Below are positions 22,302-30,732 of a stretch of DNA of 32,568 nucleotides, piece after piece (position 1 is the stretch's first letter; every line of letters starts with the position of its first letter). The DNA lies in the NCBI GenBank assembly GCA_044448905.1, contig JBIOHJ010000017.1, forward strand, positions 1-32,568. Reading direction: 5' to 3'. This DNA comes from JBIOHJ01 sp044448905 (lineage in GTDB: Bacteria; Bacteroidota; Bacteroidia; AKYH767-A; OLB10). A model generated the notes under the pieces. That model worked only from the letters and a program-made list of their open reading frames with translations. It ran no database searches and was not told the DNA's origin. A program made the translations under genes and the position numbers.

Positions 22302-25300
22302 GTGGATATTAAAACCATTATACAACGCTACACCGAAAACGTAAATATTCGTTCCTTAACGCATTTAATTAAGTACAATCAAAAACAATGTGCCAATATT
22401 TCGGGCGTGTCCGGCTCTTCACCTGCAATGATTGTAGCTGCCGTTTTTCAATTGCAACCGCACCAGGCAGTTATTATTTTACCGGAACGTGAAGTAGCCG
22501 CATATTTTTTTAATGACATCGAAAACCTTCTTACCTCCTCCGGGCTGAAACCTTTATTCTTTCCTTCATCCTTTAAAAAACCATACCACGTAAACCAAAC
22601 CGACAAAACAAACGTGCTGATGCGTGCCGAAGTGTTGAGTCATCTCAGTAAAGGCCAGCGCCCTTTTGTTGTTATAACTTATCCCGAAGCCATTCATGAA
22701 AAAGTAATTACCCGACAAAATCTTTCAGACAATACTATTGAGGCACGGGTAGGCGAGATGGTATCCATTGATTTTATTTCAGAATTTCTCACCGAAAATA
22801 ATTTTGAACGTACTGATTTTGTTTTTGAGCCAGGGCAGTTTGCCGTGCGTGGTGGCATTGTTGATGTATTTTCCTTTGCCAATGAATTGCCTTACCGCAT
22901 GGAATTTTCAGGCGATAAAATTGAATCCATTCGCAGCTTTGATCCAATTACCCAGCTCTCCGAAAAAAACCTCAATCATTTTACCATCATTCCCGATGTG
23001 CAGCAACAGTTGATTCAAAACGAAACCGAATCGTTTTTTAATTTCATTCCGCAGGAAACTATTATTTGGGCAAAAGATTTATATTTTTCGTTGGAAACTA
23101 TTCAGAAAAATTTCCGGCAGTTAAAAGAAACTGGTTTGCCTGTAAGCGAAACCGATAATGGAAATACAACCCGCAATGTTGAGGAGGTATATCAAAATGA
23201 AAATGAATTGGAAGAGCAATTAAAAAAGTTTACCCTCATTGAATTCGGCTCAAAAAATTACTTGTCAAACGAAGCCTTGGCGAAGTTTGATTTTCCTTCC
23301 GACCAGGCCATTCATTTTAATCACGAACCGCAGCCCGCATTCAATAAAAATTTTAATCTTCTTTCCGAAAATTTTATTTCAAACCAGAATAAAAAATACC
23401 AGAACATTATTTTTTCTGATACCGCAAAACAAATTGAGCGTATCTATGCCATTTTTGACGACATTCATTTCAAATCGAACCAGGCCGTAAAAAAAATTGA
23501 GTTTACTCCTATTCTCCTTTCACTTCACGAGGGGTTTATTGACCACGATTTAAAGCTTGCCTGTTATACCGATCACCAGGTGTTCGACCGCTATCACCGC
23601 TTCCGCCTGCGAAAAAATTATAGCCGGAACGAAGCATTAACATTAAAAGAAATTTACAGCCTTAAGCCCGGTGATTTTATTACCCATATTGACCATGGTG
23701 TAGGCCGGTTTGGCGGGCTGGAAAAAATGGAAGTGAACGGCAAGCAGCAGGAAGCCATTCGTTTGGTGTACAAAGACCTCGATATTCTTTATATCAGCAT
23801 TCATTCGCTGCACCGCATTGCGCGTTACACCGGCAAAGAAGGAACCATGCCTGCGTTGAACAAGCTGGGCTCTGCCGCATGGGCAACACTCAAGCAAAAA
23901 ACAAAAAAGCGGGTAAAGGATATTGCAAAAGATTTGATTGAGTTGTACGCAAAGCGAAAAGCACAACAGGGATTTGCGTTTGCTCCCGATACTTATTTGC
24001 AAAACGAATTAGAAGCATCGTTCATTTACGAAGATACTCCCGACCAGATAAAATCAACACGCGATGTAAAAAAAGATATGGAGAATATCACACCCATGGA
24101 CCGGTTGATTTGCGGAGATGTGGGTTTCGGGAAAACCGAAATTGCCATCCGTGCCGCGTTTAAAGCAGTGGCAGATAATAGACAAGTTGCCATGCTGGTT
24201 CCTACAACCATTCTTGCTTTGCAGCATTTCCGGACGTTTAAGGAACGGCTCAAAGATTTTCCATGCAACATTGATTACATCAACCGCTTCAAAAGTTCGG
24301 CACAGCAAAAAGAGGCTATTCGAAATTTAACGGATGGAAAAACCGATATTATCATCGGGACTCACCGCCTCATCAGTAAAGATGTACAGTTTAAAAATCT
24401 TGGCTTGCTCATTATTGACGAAGAACAAAAATTCGGTGTGGCATCCAAAGAGAAAATCAAATCCATAAAAATAAATGTGGATACGCTTACACTAACGGCT
24501 ACCCCTATTCCACGAACATTGCAGTTTTCACTGATGGGCGCACGCGACCTTTCCATCATTAACACGGCACCTCCAAACCGTTATCCCGTAACTACCGAAG
24601 TGCATCCGTTTAACGATACATTAATAAAAGAAGCTGTTGAATACGAAGTTTCGCGTGGCGGACAGGTTTTCTTTATTCACAACCGCGTACAGAATATTCA
24701 TGAAATGGCTGAAATGATAAAAAAACTTTGCCCCGGTGTAAACGTGAAGGTCGGGCACGGGCAGATGGATGGTGAGCAGCTTGAAGAAGTGATGATGTCA
24801 TTTATTGATGGCATAGCCGATGTGCTGGTATCAACCACCATTGTTGAGTCGGGGCTGGATATTGCCAACGCCAATACCATTATCATCAACCAGGCGCAGA
24901 ATTTCGGCCTGAGCGATTTGCACCAGATGCGCGGGCGCGTGGGCCGTTCAAACAAAAAAGCATTTTGTTATTTGCTCACCCCGCCACTAACGGTGCTCAC
25001 ACCCGAAGCACGCCAGCGGTTAAAAGCCATTGAAGAATTTTCGGAATTGGGAAGCGGGTTCAGCGTGGCTATGCGCGATTTGGATATACGCGGTGCGGGA
25101 AATCTTTTGGGAGGCGAACAAAGCGGTTTTATTTCGGAAATAGGCTTTGAGATGTATCATAAAATCCTGGATGAAGCCATCCGTGAACTAAAAGAAACCG
25201 ATTTTAAAGATTTGTTTCCGGCCGATGAACAAAATAAATTTGTAAGCGATTGCCAGGTGGATACCGACCTCGAAATTCTTATCCCCGATGATTACGTTGA

Positions 25301-25703
25301 AAATATAACCGAAAGGCTCAGCCTCTACAAAGACCTGGATGATATTGAACAGGAGGAAAAATTAGTTGAGTTTGAAGCGCAACTGCGCGACCGTTTTGGT
25401 CCTGTGCCACAGCAAGTTGTTGAGCTGATGAATACTGTGCGCCTGAGGTGGAAAGCAAAAGCTTTAGGTTTTGAAAAATTAATATTAAAAAACAATTCAA
25501 TGAAAGGATATTTTGCCGGTCATGCGGATGTTTCATTTTTTAATTCCCCGGTTTTTACTTCGATATTAAATTATGTTCAATCGCACCCCGATAAATGTAA
25601 AATACGGGACGACAAGGGAAAACCCACGCTTACATTTATGAAAGTTGCTTCCGTAAGTGAAGCAAATGAGTTGCTGGGGAATTTGACGGCTGTGGCGGTA
25701 TAG
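22302..25703 (+). CDS. mfd: Transcription-repair coupling factor Mfd
   Basis: ATP-dependent translocase that removes RNA polymerase stalled at lesions and recruits UvrA. 1133 residues, close to E. coli Mfd (1148). The N-terminal UvrB-homology region (FEPGQFAVRGGIVDVFSF, about 175-192) is followed by an RNA-polymerase-interaction (CarD-like) domain near LKPGDFITHIDHGVGRFGG. The motor domains have Walker A GDVGFGKT at 605-612, DEEQ at 706-709, the LTATPIPRTL motif, and the RecG/Mfd translocation region with GRVGR. The C-terminal domain is present. The start is a GTG; no in-frame ATG precedes it within the nearby upstream sequence. A terminator follows. Very secure. Confidence 0.97.
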   Translation: MDIKTIIQRYTENVNIRSLTHLIKYNQKQCANISGVSGSSPAMIVAAVFQLQPHQAVIILPEREVAAYFFNDIENLLTSSGLKPLFFPSSFKKPYHVNQTDKTNVLMRAEVLSHLSKGQRPFVVITYPEAIHEKVITRQNLSDNTIEARVGEMVSIDFISEFLTENNFERTDFVFEPGQFAVRGGIVDVFSFANELPYRMEFSGDKIESIRSFDPITQLSEKNLNHFTIIPDVQQQLIQNETESFFNFIPQETIIWAKDLYFSLETIQKNFRQLKETGLPVSETDNGNTTRNVEEVYQNENELEEQLKKFTLIEFGSKNYLSNEALAKFDFPSDQAIHFNHEPQPAFNKNFNLLSENFISNQNKKYQNIIFSDTAKQIERIYAIFDDIHFKSNQAVKKIEFTPILLSLHEGFIDHDLKLACYTDHQVFDRYHRFRLRKNYSRNEALTLKEIYSLKPGDFITHIDHGVGRFGGLEKMEVNGKQQEAIRLVYKDLDILYISIHSLHRIARYTGKEGTMPALNKLGSAAWATLKQKTKKRVKDIAKDLIELYAKRKAQQGFAFAPDTYLQNELEASFIYEDTPDQIKSTRDVKKDMENITPMDRLICGDVGFGKTEIAIRAAFKAVADNRQVAMLVPTTILALQHFRTFKERLKDFPCNIDYINRFKSSAQQKEAIRNLTDGKTDIIIGTHRLISKDVQFKNLGLLIIDEEQKFGVASKEKIKSIKINVDTLTLTATPIPRTLQFSLMGARDLSIINTAPPNRYPVTTEVHPFNDTLIKEAVEYEVSRGGQVFFIHNRVQNIHEMAEMIKKLCPGVNVKVGHGQMDGEQLEEVMMSFIDGIADVLVSTTIVESGLDIANANTIIINQAQNFGLSDLHQMRGRVGRSNKKAFCYLLTPPLTVLTPEARQRLKAIEEFSELGSGFSVAMRDLDIRGAGNLLGGEQSGFISEIGFEMYHKILDEAIRELKETDFKDLFPADEQNKFVSDCQVDTDLEILIPDDYVENITERLSLYKDLDDIEQEEKLVEFEAQLRDRFGPVPQQVVELMNTVRLRWKAKALGFEKLILKNNSMKGYFAGHADVSFFNSPVFTSILNYVQSHPDKCKIRDDKGKPTLTFMKVASVSEANELLGNLTAVAV

Positions 25704-25714
25704 TTTATGTATTT

Positions 25715-25747
25715 AATCCTCCGAGGTTTTAAAAACCTCGGAGGATT
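25715..25747. repeat. Perfect 33-base palindrome, REP-like
   Basis: Two 16-base arms (25715-25730 and 25732-25747) are exact complements around a single A. The core is CCTCCGAGG on one arm and CCTCGGAGG on the other, flanked by AT. It lies 11 bases after the mfd stop and before a separate terminator. I recall similar palindromes as repeated intergenic elements in Bacteroidota. The lack of a loop suits a cruciform or DNA-binding site better than an RNA terminator. Confidence 0.7.
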
Positions 25748-25772
25748 TGAGGTAAACGCATTTTGAAAAATT

Positions 25773-25810
25773 TCAGAGAAGCATACGGCTGTGCTTCTCT
25801 GATTTTTTTT
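25773..25810 (+). terminator. Rho-independent terminator of mfd
   Basis: An 11-bp perfect stem (25773-25783 with 25792-25802, core CAGAGAAGCA/TGCTTCTCTG), 8-base loop, then eight T residues (25803-25810). It is about 70 bases after the mfd stop codon. Confidence 0.85.
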
Positions 25811-25855
25811 GGTGGTTTGGGTAAGAAAAATTACTTTCGTTGAGGAATTAAAGTG

Positions 25856-26296
25856 ATGGCAGTAAGGAAAATCAGAAAACGAACAACGCTTAAATTAACT
25901 GCAGCGTCTTTAAGTTTATTCATTTGGATTATTATTTCCTTCAGACTAAAATTTGAAAACATAATCACGATGTTAATATTCATTATGGTTGGATTATATT
26001 TATTGACTTACTGGATTGCCAGGGTAAAATGGCATATCAATCTTCTGACTTCTTTTCTGACAATTATTCTGGGTGCATGCAGCTACTATATAATTGAATT
26101 TATACTGATAATACCGTCAAAGGAGGAAGGGTTTGAGATCAGACCAATTTTTAGCAAGGTATTTGATTTTCTGGTTAAAGTTTTTGATTTTAAAACATGG
26201 TATGATATAGAGGATTTTATTTTGTTTGTTAAAATAATTGTTTTTATTTTGATTTTTATAGCAGTCCAAAAAAAAATAATTCCTCACTCATCCTAG
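25856..26296 (+). CDS. Four-helix membrane protein, function unknown
   Basis: About 146 residues from ATG at 25856; a GTG directly before it (25853) is an alternative. The N-terminus is strongly basic (MAVRKIRKRTTLK). Four hydrophobic segments follow, at about residues 17-33, 38-57, 62-84 and 124-141, with a charged stretch containing KEEGFEIRP between the third and fourth. The sequence is not recognised and shows no known motif. The gene is visibly richer in A and T than mfd and the MATE gene, and has many Ile and Phe codons ending in T. It sits between the mfd terminator and another orphan gene; a hairpin overlaps its stop codon. Confidence 0.6.
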   Translation: MAVRKIRKRTTLKLTAASLSLFIWIIISFRLKFENIITMLIFIMVGLYLLTYWIARVKWHINLLTSFLTIILGACSYYIIEFILIIPSKEEGFEIRPIFSKVFDFLVKVFDFKTWYDIEDFILFVKIIVFILIFIAVQKKIIPHSS

Positions 26297-26332
26297 TCTG
26301 ACGGGAAATCTTGCGCGAAGTGACGAGGATGA
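26288..26332. repeat. Imperfect palindrome overlapping the stop of the membrane-protein gene
   Basis: TCATCCTAGTC (26288-26298) pairs with GACGAGGATGA (26322-26332) with one mismatch; a smaller CTT/AAG stem around GCGCG lies in the 23-base loop. It spans the TAG stop codon at 26294-26296. No T-run follows on the plus strand. Its GC-rich character stands out from the AT-rich genes on both sides, suggesting an inserted REP-like element. Confidence 0.5.
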
Positions 26333-26395
26333 AAATAAAATTATGCAGTACATCGTTGTGCCACACACAATCAACAACAATCTTCAAAGATTAAT

Positions 26396-26953
26396 TTGAA
26401 AATATCAAATTTCATATTTTTTATACTAGCTCCAATTATTTCTATTGCGCAAGCCGACATAAGTCAATCTGCAATTTTTAATAAACAAGAATTTACTGAA
26501 TGGTCTAAAGACTCAATTGAGAAATTTTTATCTGAGAAATGGATTCATATTGGAGCTTACGAAAACCATGGTATTATACCTGATACTGTTGGTTGGACTT
26601 ATTCAAATAATATTCGTGATACTATCGTAGTTACACCTGAAGGGAAATTCTTATTACATGATAAAATAATAACAAAACAGCGTGAAACCCCAATTCTTGA
26701 ACTTAATTTTTATGAGGGAGAATCTTTTTATTATGAAACTGAATGTTGGGGGCCCAATTTTGACACATGCTTTGTTACACATCATAGCAACCCGTTATCA
26801 TTAATTATTAAAAACAAAAAATTCTATTTTGAAAATTGGGAAATTTCTGAGGAAGTAAAGATTATGTATTTAAATGCTGACATTATTACCATAAATAAGT
26901 CTGTTTATATCAGATGCAGTAAAGCAAAGAATTATAATATTCTAGGCGAGTAG
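26396..26953 (+). CDS. Exported protein of unknown function (possibly lipocalin-like), TTG start
   Basis: 185 residues. Residues 1-19 are a clear signal peptide (KISNFIFFILAPIISIAQ), so the mature protein is periplasmic or further out. It begins with TTG; no ATG occurs in this frame in the preceding 100 bases. The mature part has predicted beta strands (WIHIGAYENHG, TIVVTPEGKFLLHDKII, PLSLIIKNKKFYFENWEI) and two Cys in a CWGPNFDTC pattern plus one near the end. The small beta-rich layout is loosely lipocalin-like; that is a guess, and no family is recognised. AT-rich like its upstream neighbour, 99 bases away; the pair may be a later acquisition. Confidence 0.6.
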   Translation: MKISNFIFFILAPIISIAQADISQSAIFNKQEFTEWSKDSIEKFLSEKWIHIGAYENHGIIPDTVGWTYSNNIRDTIVVTPEGKFLLHDKIITKQRETPILELNFYEGESFYYETECWGPNFDTCFVTHHSNPLSLIIKNKKFYFENWEISEEVKIMYLNADIITINKSVYIRCSKAKNYNILGE

Positions 26954-26987
26954 CTGGAATCTGATTTCACCTGACGGGTATCGGGTA

Positions 26988-28391
26988 TCATATTTTCTTC
27001 AGCTTCCACCTGCCTCTTTTAAAAATAATAAGCGCTGCTATGGTAAGTGATGATTCGGAAATAACAATAGCCCAGAAAACTCCTGAGGCTCCAAACGAAA
27101 ATGTATTAGCGAGTAAATAAGCAAGCGGTATTTGCACCACCCAGAATCCGAAAAAATTTAAAATGGTAGGCGTGCGGGTATCGCCTGCACCGTTAAACGA
27201 TTGGGCGATGATCATTCCATACGAATAAAAAATATAGCCGAGGCTGATGATGGTTAAGCAATTGGCGGCATAGCTGATTACTTCGGGCACACCGGTAAAA
27301 AACGAAACAATACTTTTTGAAAACAGCAGGAAAACTATCATAACAGTTCCCATAAAAATCATATTAAAAAATCCGGTTCGCCAAACCGCTTTTTCGGCAC
27401 GGGCGGGTTGCTGCGCGCCAAGGTTTTGTCCTACCATAGTTGCAGCGGCATTTGCCATTCCCCATGCAGGAAGAATTGTAAAAACAATTACGCGGATTGC
27501 AATGGTATAGCCTGCTAAAGCTACACTCCCGAATTGCGATATAATGCGCATCATAAAAATCCAGCTGGCCGAAGCGATAATAAACTGCCCGGTTCCGCCT
27601 GCCGAAACACTGATGATACTTTTGATAATGCTCCAGTCAACATGCCAGTTATCAGCATGAATTTTTATCAATCCTTTTCCTTTAAATAAATGATACAGCT
27701 GGTAGATGACTCCCGCGCCTCTGCCGATTGTAGTGGCAACAGCAGCGCCTTCCACACCTAATTCGGGAAACGGGCCTATTCCGAAAATAAATAACGGGTC
27801 GAGAATGATATTAATAATGTTAGCAAGCCAAAGCGACCGCATGGCAAGCGCAGCATTTCCCGCACCGCGAAAAATTCCATTAATGAGAAACAGCAGCATG
27901 ATTACAAAATTTCCACCCAGCATAATTTTTGTAAATCCTCTCCCCTCTGTAATCACTTCTTCAGGAGTGCCCATCAAACGTAAAATTTCTTCTGAATAAA
28001 ATATTCCTGTTACACTGATAAGCACTGCAATGCTTACCGCAACATAAATGGACTGAACAGCGGCTACGGCTGCCGCCTCCGTATTTTTTTCGCCCACCCT
28101 GCGGGCTACTATAGCAGTTACTCCCATTGCAAGCCCCCATCCCAGGGAATACACAATGGTTAATAACGATTCGGTTATTCCCACTACAGCAACCGCGTTT
28201 ACACCCACCCTGCTCACAAAAAAAATATCTACCACGGCAAAAAGCGATTCCATCATCATTTCCAAAATCATAGGAACAGCCAGTAAAACAATAACGCGGT
28301 CAATGGGACCGCCTGTAATGTCAGCCTGCTCACCTTTAACAGCCCTTATAAGCAACGAAATTAACGCGGATATTTTTTTTGAAAAAGGCAT
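26988..28391 (-). CDS. MATE family efflux transporter
   Basis: 467 residues with about twelve membrane segments, as expected. After an N-terminal GxITGGPIDRVIVLLAVPMILEM region, typical MATE features are FAVVDIFFVSRVG (about 50-62), GWGLAMGVTAIVARRVGE, and a second homologous half with LPAWGMANAAATMVGQNLGA. The protein would export cationic drugs or metabolites using a sodium or proton gradient; the coupling ion cannot be told. It lies downstream of a glycosyltransferase gene on the same strand, 82 bases away. The ATG at 28391 begins a plausible basic N-terminus. Confidence 0.92.
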   Translation of the reverse strand: MPFSKKISALISLLIRAVKGEQADITGGPIDRVIVLLAVPMILEMMMESLFAVVDIFFVSRVGVNAVAVVGITESLLTIVYSLGWGLAMGVTAIVARRVGEKNTEAAAVAAVQSIYVAVSIAVLISVTGIFYSEEILRLMGTPEEVITEGRGFTKIMLGGNFVIMLLFLINGIFRGAGNAALAMRSLWLANIINIILDPLFIFGIGPFPELGVEGAAVATTIGRGAGVIYQLYHLFKGKGLIKIHADNWHVDWSIIKSIISVSAGGTGQFIIASASWIFMMRIISQFGSVALAGYTIAIRVIVFTILPAWGMANAAATMVGQNLGAQQPARAEKAVWRTGFFNMIFMGTVMIVFLLFSKSIVSFFTGVPEVISYAANCLTIISLGYIFYSYGMIIAQSFNGAGDTRTPTILNFFGFWVVQIPLAYLLANTFSFGASGVFWAIVISESSLTIAALIIFKRGRWKLKKI

Positions 28392-28473
28392 GGCAGGTTG
28401 CTGTGGTTAACTACTTATCTATTATAACAGATTGTATATGTCAAAAGAAAATTCAGCACAACCGGGTACCGCC

Positions 28474-29391
28474 TTATACGCGTTGTTTTTTAAAGAAGCC
28501 GACCAGGATGCATTTGATGATGACGAGAAAGCGGACTGAAAAAACAGCAAGAGGATAGTTATTGATGAACTTGACTAAGTACCGGAAGCTTCTTTTTCTT
28601 TCGCCAACCAAAGCAAGATGCAATGATATGTAGCTGTCGGCAAACGCATCAATTTTAAGAAAGTGTTTTCCAAACCGTTTTTGAACAACCGGGTCTTTAA
28701 AAGCATATTCAAGTGACAATTCTTTTCGTAAAACCAAATTTTGTTCCTGGACATGAGAAAAGACAACACTCCGGCTTTCGTGATTAAACATACGGGTGCT
28801 AATGCGGTTATCTGCTTTGATTCCATAATTGGCAAGCACCCTGAACCATAATTCCCAATCTTCGCTGCCTGAAATATTACGGTCTTCATTAAAGAGGCAG
28901 ATGCGGCTTACATCGGAACGTAAAAAACACCCCGCACAACTTAGTGTGTTTCCACGAATCAGGATAGTAATATCATCGTTTTTCAGGTTATCAATTTTAT
29001 ATAAAACTTTATTGTTGTGGTTTACGATTTCATACCCCAGGTGCAAAAAAGGCGGACGCTTGTATTTGTTAATGCTTTCAACAGCATGCTGAAAATGATC
29101 GGGGAGCAATATATCGTCTGAATCGAGGAAGGTTACGTAATCGCCCTTTGAATGCAGGGTGCCGACATTCCTTGCATGCCCGCGTTCGGCATTTTGAATT
29201 TTATAATACTGAATTTTGCTGCTGTTTAAATTACGCACCATTTCTTCGGTGTTATCGGTGCTCCCGTCATCAATTATAATCATTTCAAAATTTTGATACG
29301 TTTGATCCAAAACAGATTGCATTGCTTTATGAACAAACAATGCCCTATTATATGTAGGGATTACAATTGAAAAAAAAATACTATCGCGCAT
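28474..29391 (-). CDS. Family 2 glycosyltransferase
   Basis: 305 residues with a GT-A fold at the N-terminus: FSIVIPTYNRALFV at 7-20, the IIIDDGSTDNTEE motif at 38-50, and the DxD-type metal site DSDD at 90-93. EDWELWFR, about residue 176 on, is the usual acidic motif for the acceptor site. The C-terminal 100 residues are basic and contain a final hydrophobic stretch that may sit at the membrane. It transfers a sugar from a nucleotide-sugar donor to an unknown acceptor, probably in surface polysaccharide or glycan synthesis. No other glycan genes are adjacent, so its pathway is not shown here. Confidence 0.9.
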   Translation of the reverse strand: MRDSIFFSIVIPTYNRALFVHKAMQSVLDQTYQNFEMIIIDDGSTDNTEEMVRNLNSSKIQYYKIQNAERGHARNVGTLHSKGDYVTFLDSDDILLPDHFQHAVESINKYKRPPFLHLGYEIVNHNNKVLYKIDNLKNDDITILIRGNTLSCAGCFLRSDVSRICLFNEDRNISGSEDWELWFRVLANYGIKADNRISTRMFNHESRSVVFSHVQEQNLVLRKELSLEYAFKDPVVQKRFGKHFLKIDAFADSYISLHLALVGERKRSFRYLVKFINNYPLAVFSVRFLVIIKCILVGFFKKQRV

Positions 29392-29632
29392 GCATTGATT
29401 TGATAAAACTACAGGGCATCCTGCGTTTTTCTCAATATAAAAATTATTCCGGTTATTTTATTTCTGGCTTTTAAATCGCAGTTTTATTTAACTAAGATGA
29501 CTGAGATGTGAACAGTATATTGGTTTTATGTCAACAAATTGGAAATTTTTTCATCAAAAATAAATTATTTTTTCATACTGATTCAAATAAATACCATGTA
29601 GACTATATGAAATGGAGAGTACCAGCACAAAG
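29392..29632. other. Intergenic, nothing recognised
   Basis: An AT-rich spacer of 241 bases between rnhA and the glycosyltransferase gene. Only very short open frames are present (none over about 20 codons with a credible start), and no clear hairpin or repeat was seen. Confidence 0.5.
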
Positions 29633-30109
29633 TTAATTGTCAAACAAATTTTTTTCTTCTTTTTCATACCCTTCATCGATTGTTAAATTTTTTTGCATGG
29701 CTGCAGCCACAGCCAATACATCGCAGCGTTCGTTATAGGGATGGTTGTTATGCCCTTTTATCCAATGAAATTTTATGTGCTGCGCTTTTCCAATTTCATG
29801 ATAGCGTAACCAAAGGTCTTTATTCTTTTTCTTTTTAAATCCATTTCTTAACCACTCTTTAAGCCACCCTTTTTCAACTGTATCAACTACGTATTTTGAA
29901 TCGGAGTAGATGTTTACAGCTAATCCTTTTTTCTTTAACGCTTCCAGGCCTGCAATCACACTCATCAGTTCCATACGGTTGTTGGTAGTGAGGCGAAAGC
30001 CCTGCGCAATTTCTTTGTGATGCTTTCCCGAAATTAAAATAGTTCCGTAACCACCCGGACCGGGGTTGCCGCGTGATGAGCCGTCAGTGTAGATGGTAAC
30101 GGAGTTCAA
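29633..30109 (-). CDS. rnhA: Ribonuclease HI
   Basis: Cleaves RNA in RNA-DNA hybrids, removing primers and R-loops. 158 residues, the usual length. All four catalytic acidic residues are present: Asp9 (in YTDGSS), Glu47 (in NRMEL), Asp70 (in YSDSKYV) and Asp130 (in NERCDVLA). The basic protrusion (GWLKEWLRNGFKKKKNKDLW) and the flexible-loop GHNNHPYN are typical of the bacterial RnhA type. It follows the MarC gene by 23 bases and probably ends the accB-accC-marC-rnhA transcript. Confidence 0.96.
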   Translation of the reverse strand: MNSVTIYTDGSSRGNPGPGGYGTILISGKHHKEIAQGFRLTTNNRMELMSVIAGLEALKKKGLAVNIYSDSKYVVDTVEKGWLKEWLRNGFKKKKNKDLWLRYHEIGKAQHIKFHWIKGHNNHPYNERCDVLAVAAAMQKNLTIDEGYEKEEKNLFDN

Positions 30110-30132
30110 AATTCAAAAGTTAAATTTCAACA

Positions 30133-30693
30133 TCAAATTCCAATATTGCTCCGGAAAAGCTTAACCGCAATGGCGAGCAAAATAAATCCAAATACTTTTC
30201 GCATTACTCCGATGCCTGTTGGTCCTAAAAGTTTTTCGAGGAAGCCGAGATTCTTGAGGCACAGATACACAAAAATGAGGTTTAAGATGATTCCGATGAT
30301 GATTTCAAAAGCGGCATATTCTGACCGTAATGATAATAACGTAGTCATGGTTCCTGCTCCTGCAATTAAAGGAAATGCAATGGGAACAATGGATGCGGTT
30401 TCGGGCAATTCATCTTTGCTAAATTTAATTCCAAGGATCATTTCGAGCGAAATAAAAAATAATACTAATGCACCAGCAATTGCAAACGATGAAATATCAA
30501 GACCTATGATTTTTAAAATATTTTCACCAAGAAATAAAAAAAGCAGCATGATAAGCAATGAGGTAAGAGTAGCCTTTTCAGGATGAATGCTGCCCGTTTT
30601 TCTTCTTATGTCAATAATAATGGGAATGGAACCAATGATATCAATTACCGCAAACAGGATCATTGAAATGGTCAGGATGTTTTTAAAATTCAT
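30133..30693 (-). CDS. MarC family integral membrane protein
   Basis: 186 residues with about six hydrophobic segments. The N-terminal DIIGSIPIIIDIRRKTG (about 18-34) and the later PIAFPLIAGAGTMTTLLSL (about 107-125) are characteristic of MarC/UPF0056 (NAAT family) proteins. The physiological substrate of most members is unknown; the family is named for a link to the mar locus that was later disputed. The gene lies 39 bases after accC and 23 bases before rnhA, all on the same strand. Confidence 0.9.
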   Translation of the reverse strand: MNFKNILTISMILFAVIDIIGSIPIIIDIRRKTGSIHPEKATLTSLLIMLLFLFLGENILKIIGLDISSFAIAGALVLFFISLEMILGIKFSKDELPETASIVPIAFPLIAGAGTMTTLLSLRSEYAAFEIIIGIILNLIFVYLCLKNLGFLEKLLGPTGIGVMRKVFGFILLAIAVKLFRSNIGI

Positions 30694-30732
30694 GCTGCAA
30701 GCGTATTTTTTGCCTCCTGTTTTTGTTACCGG

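Noticed and set aside
28421..28444. TATAAT and TTGACA on the minus strand upstream of the MATE gene
   Set aside because: The spacer is only 12 bases, far from the 17 needed by sigma-70, and Bacteroidota use a different promoter type.
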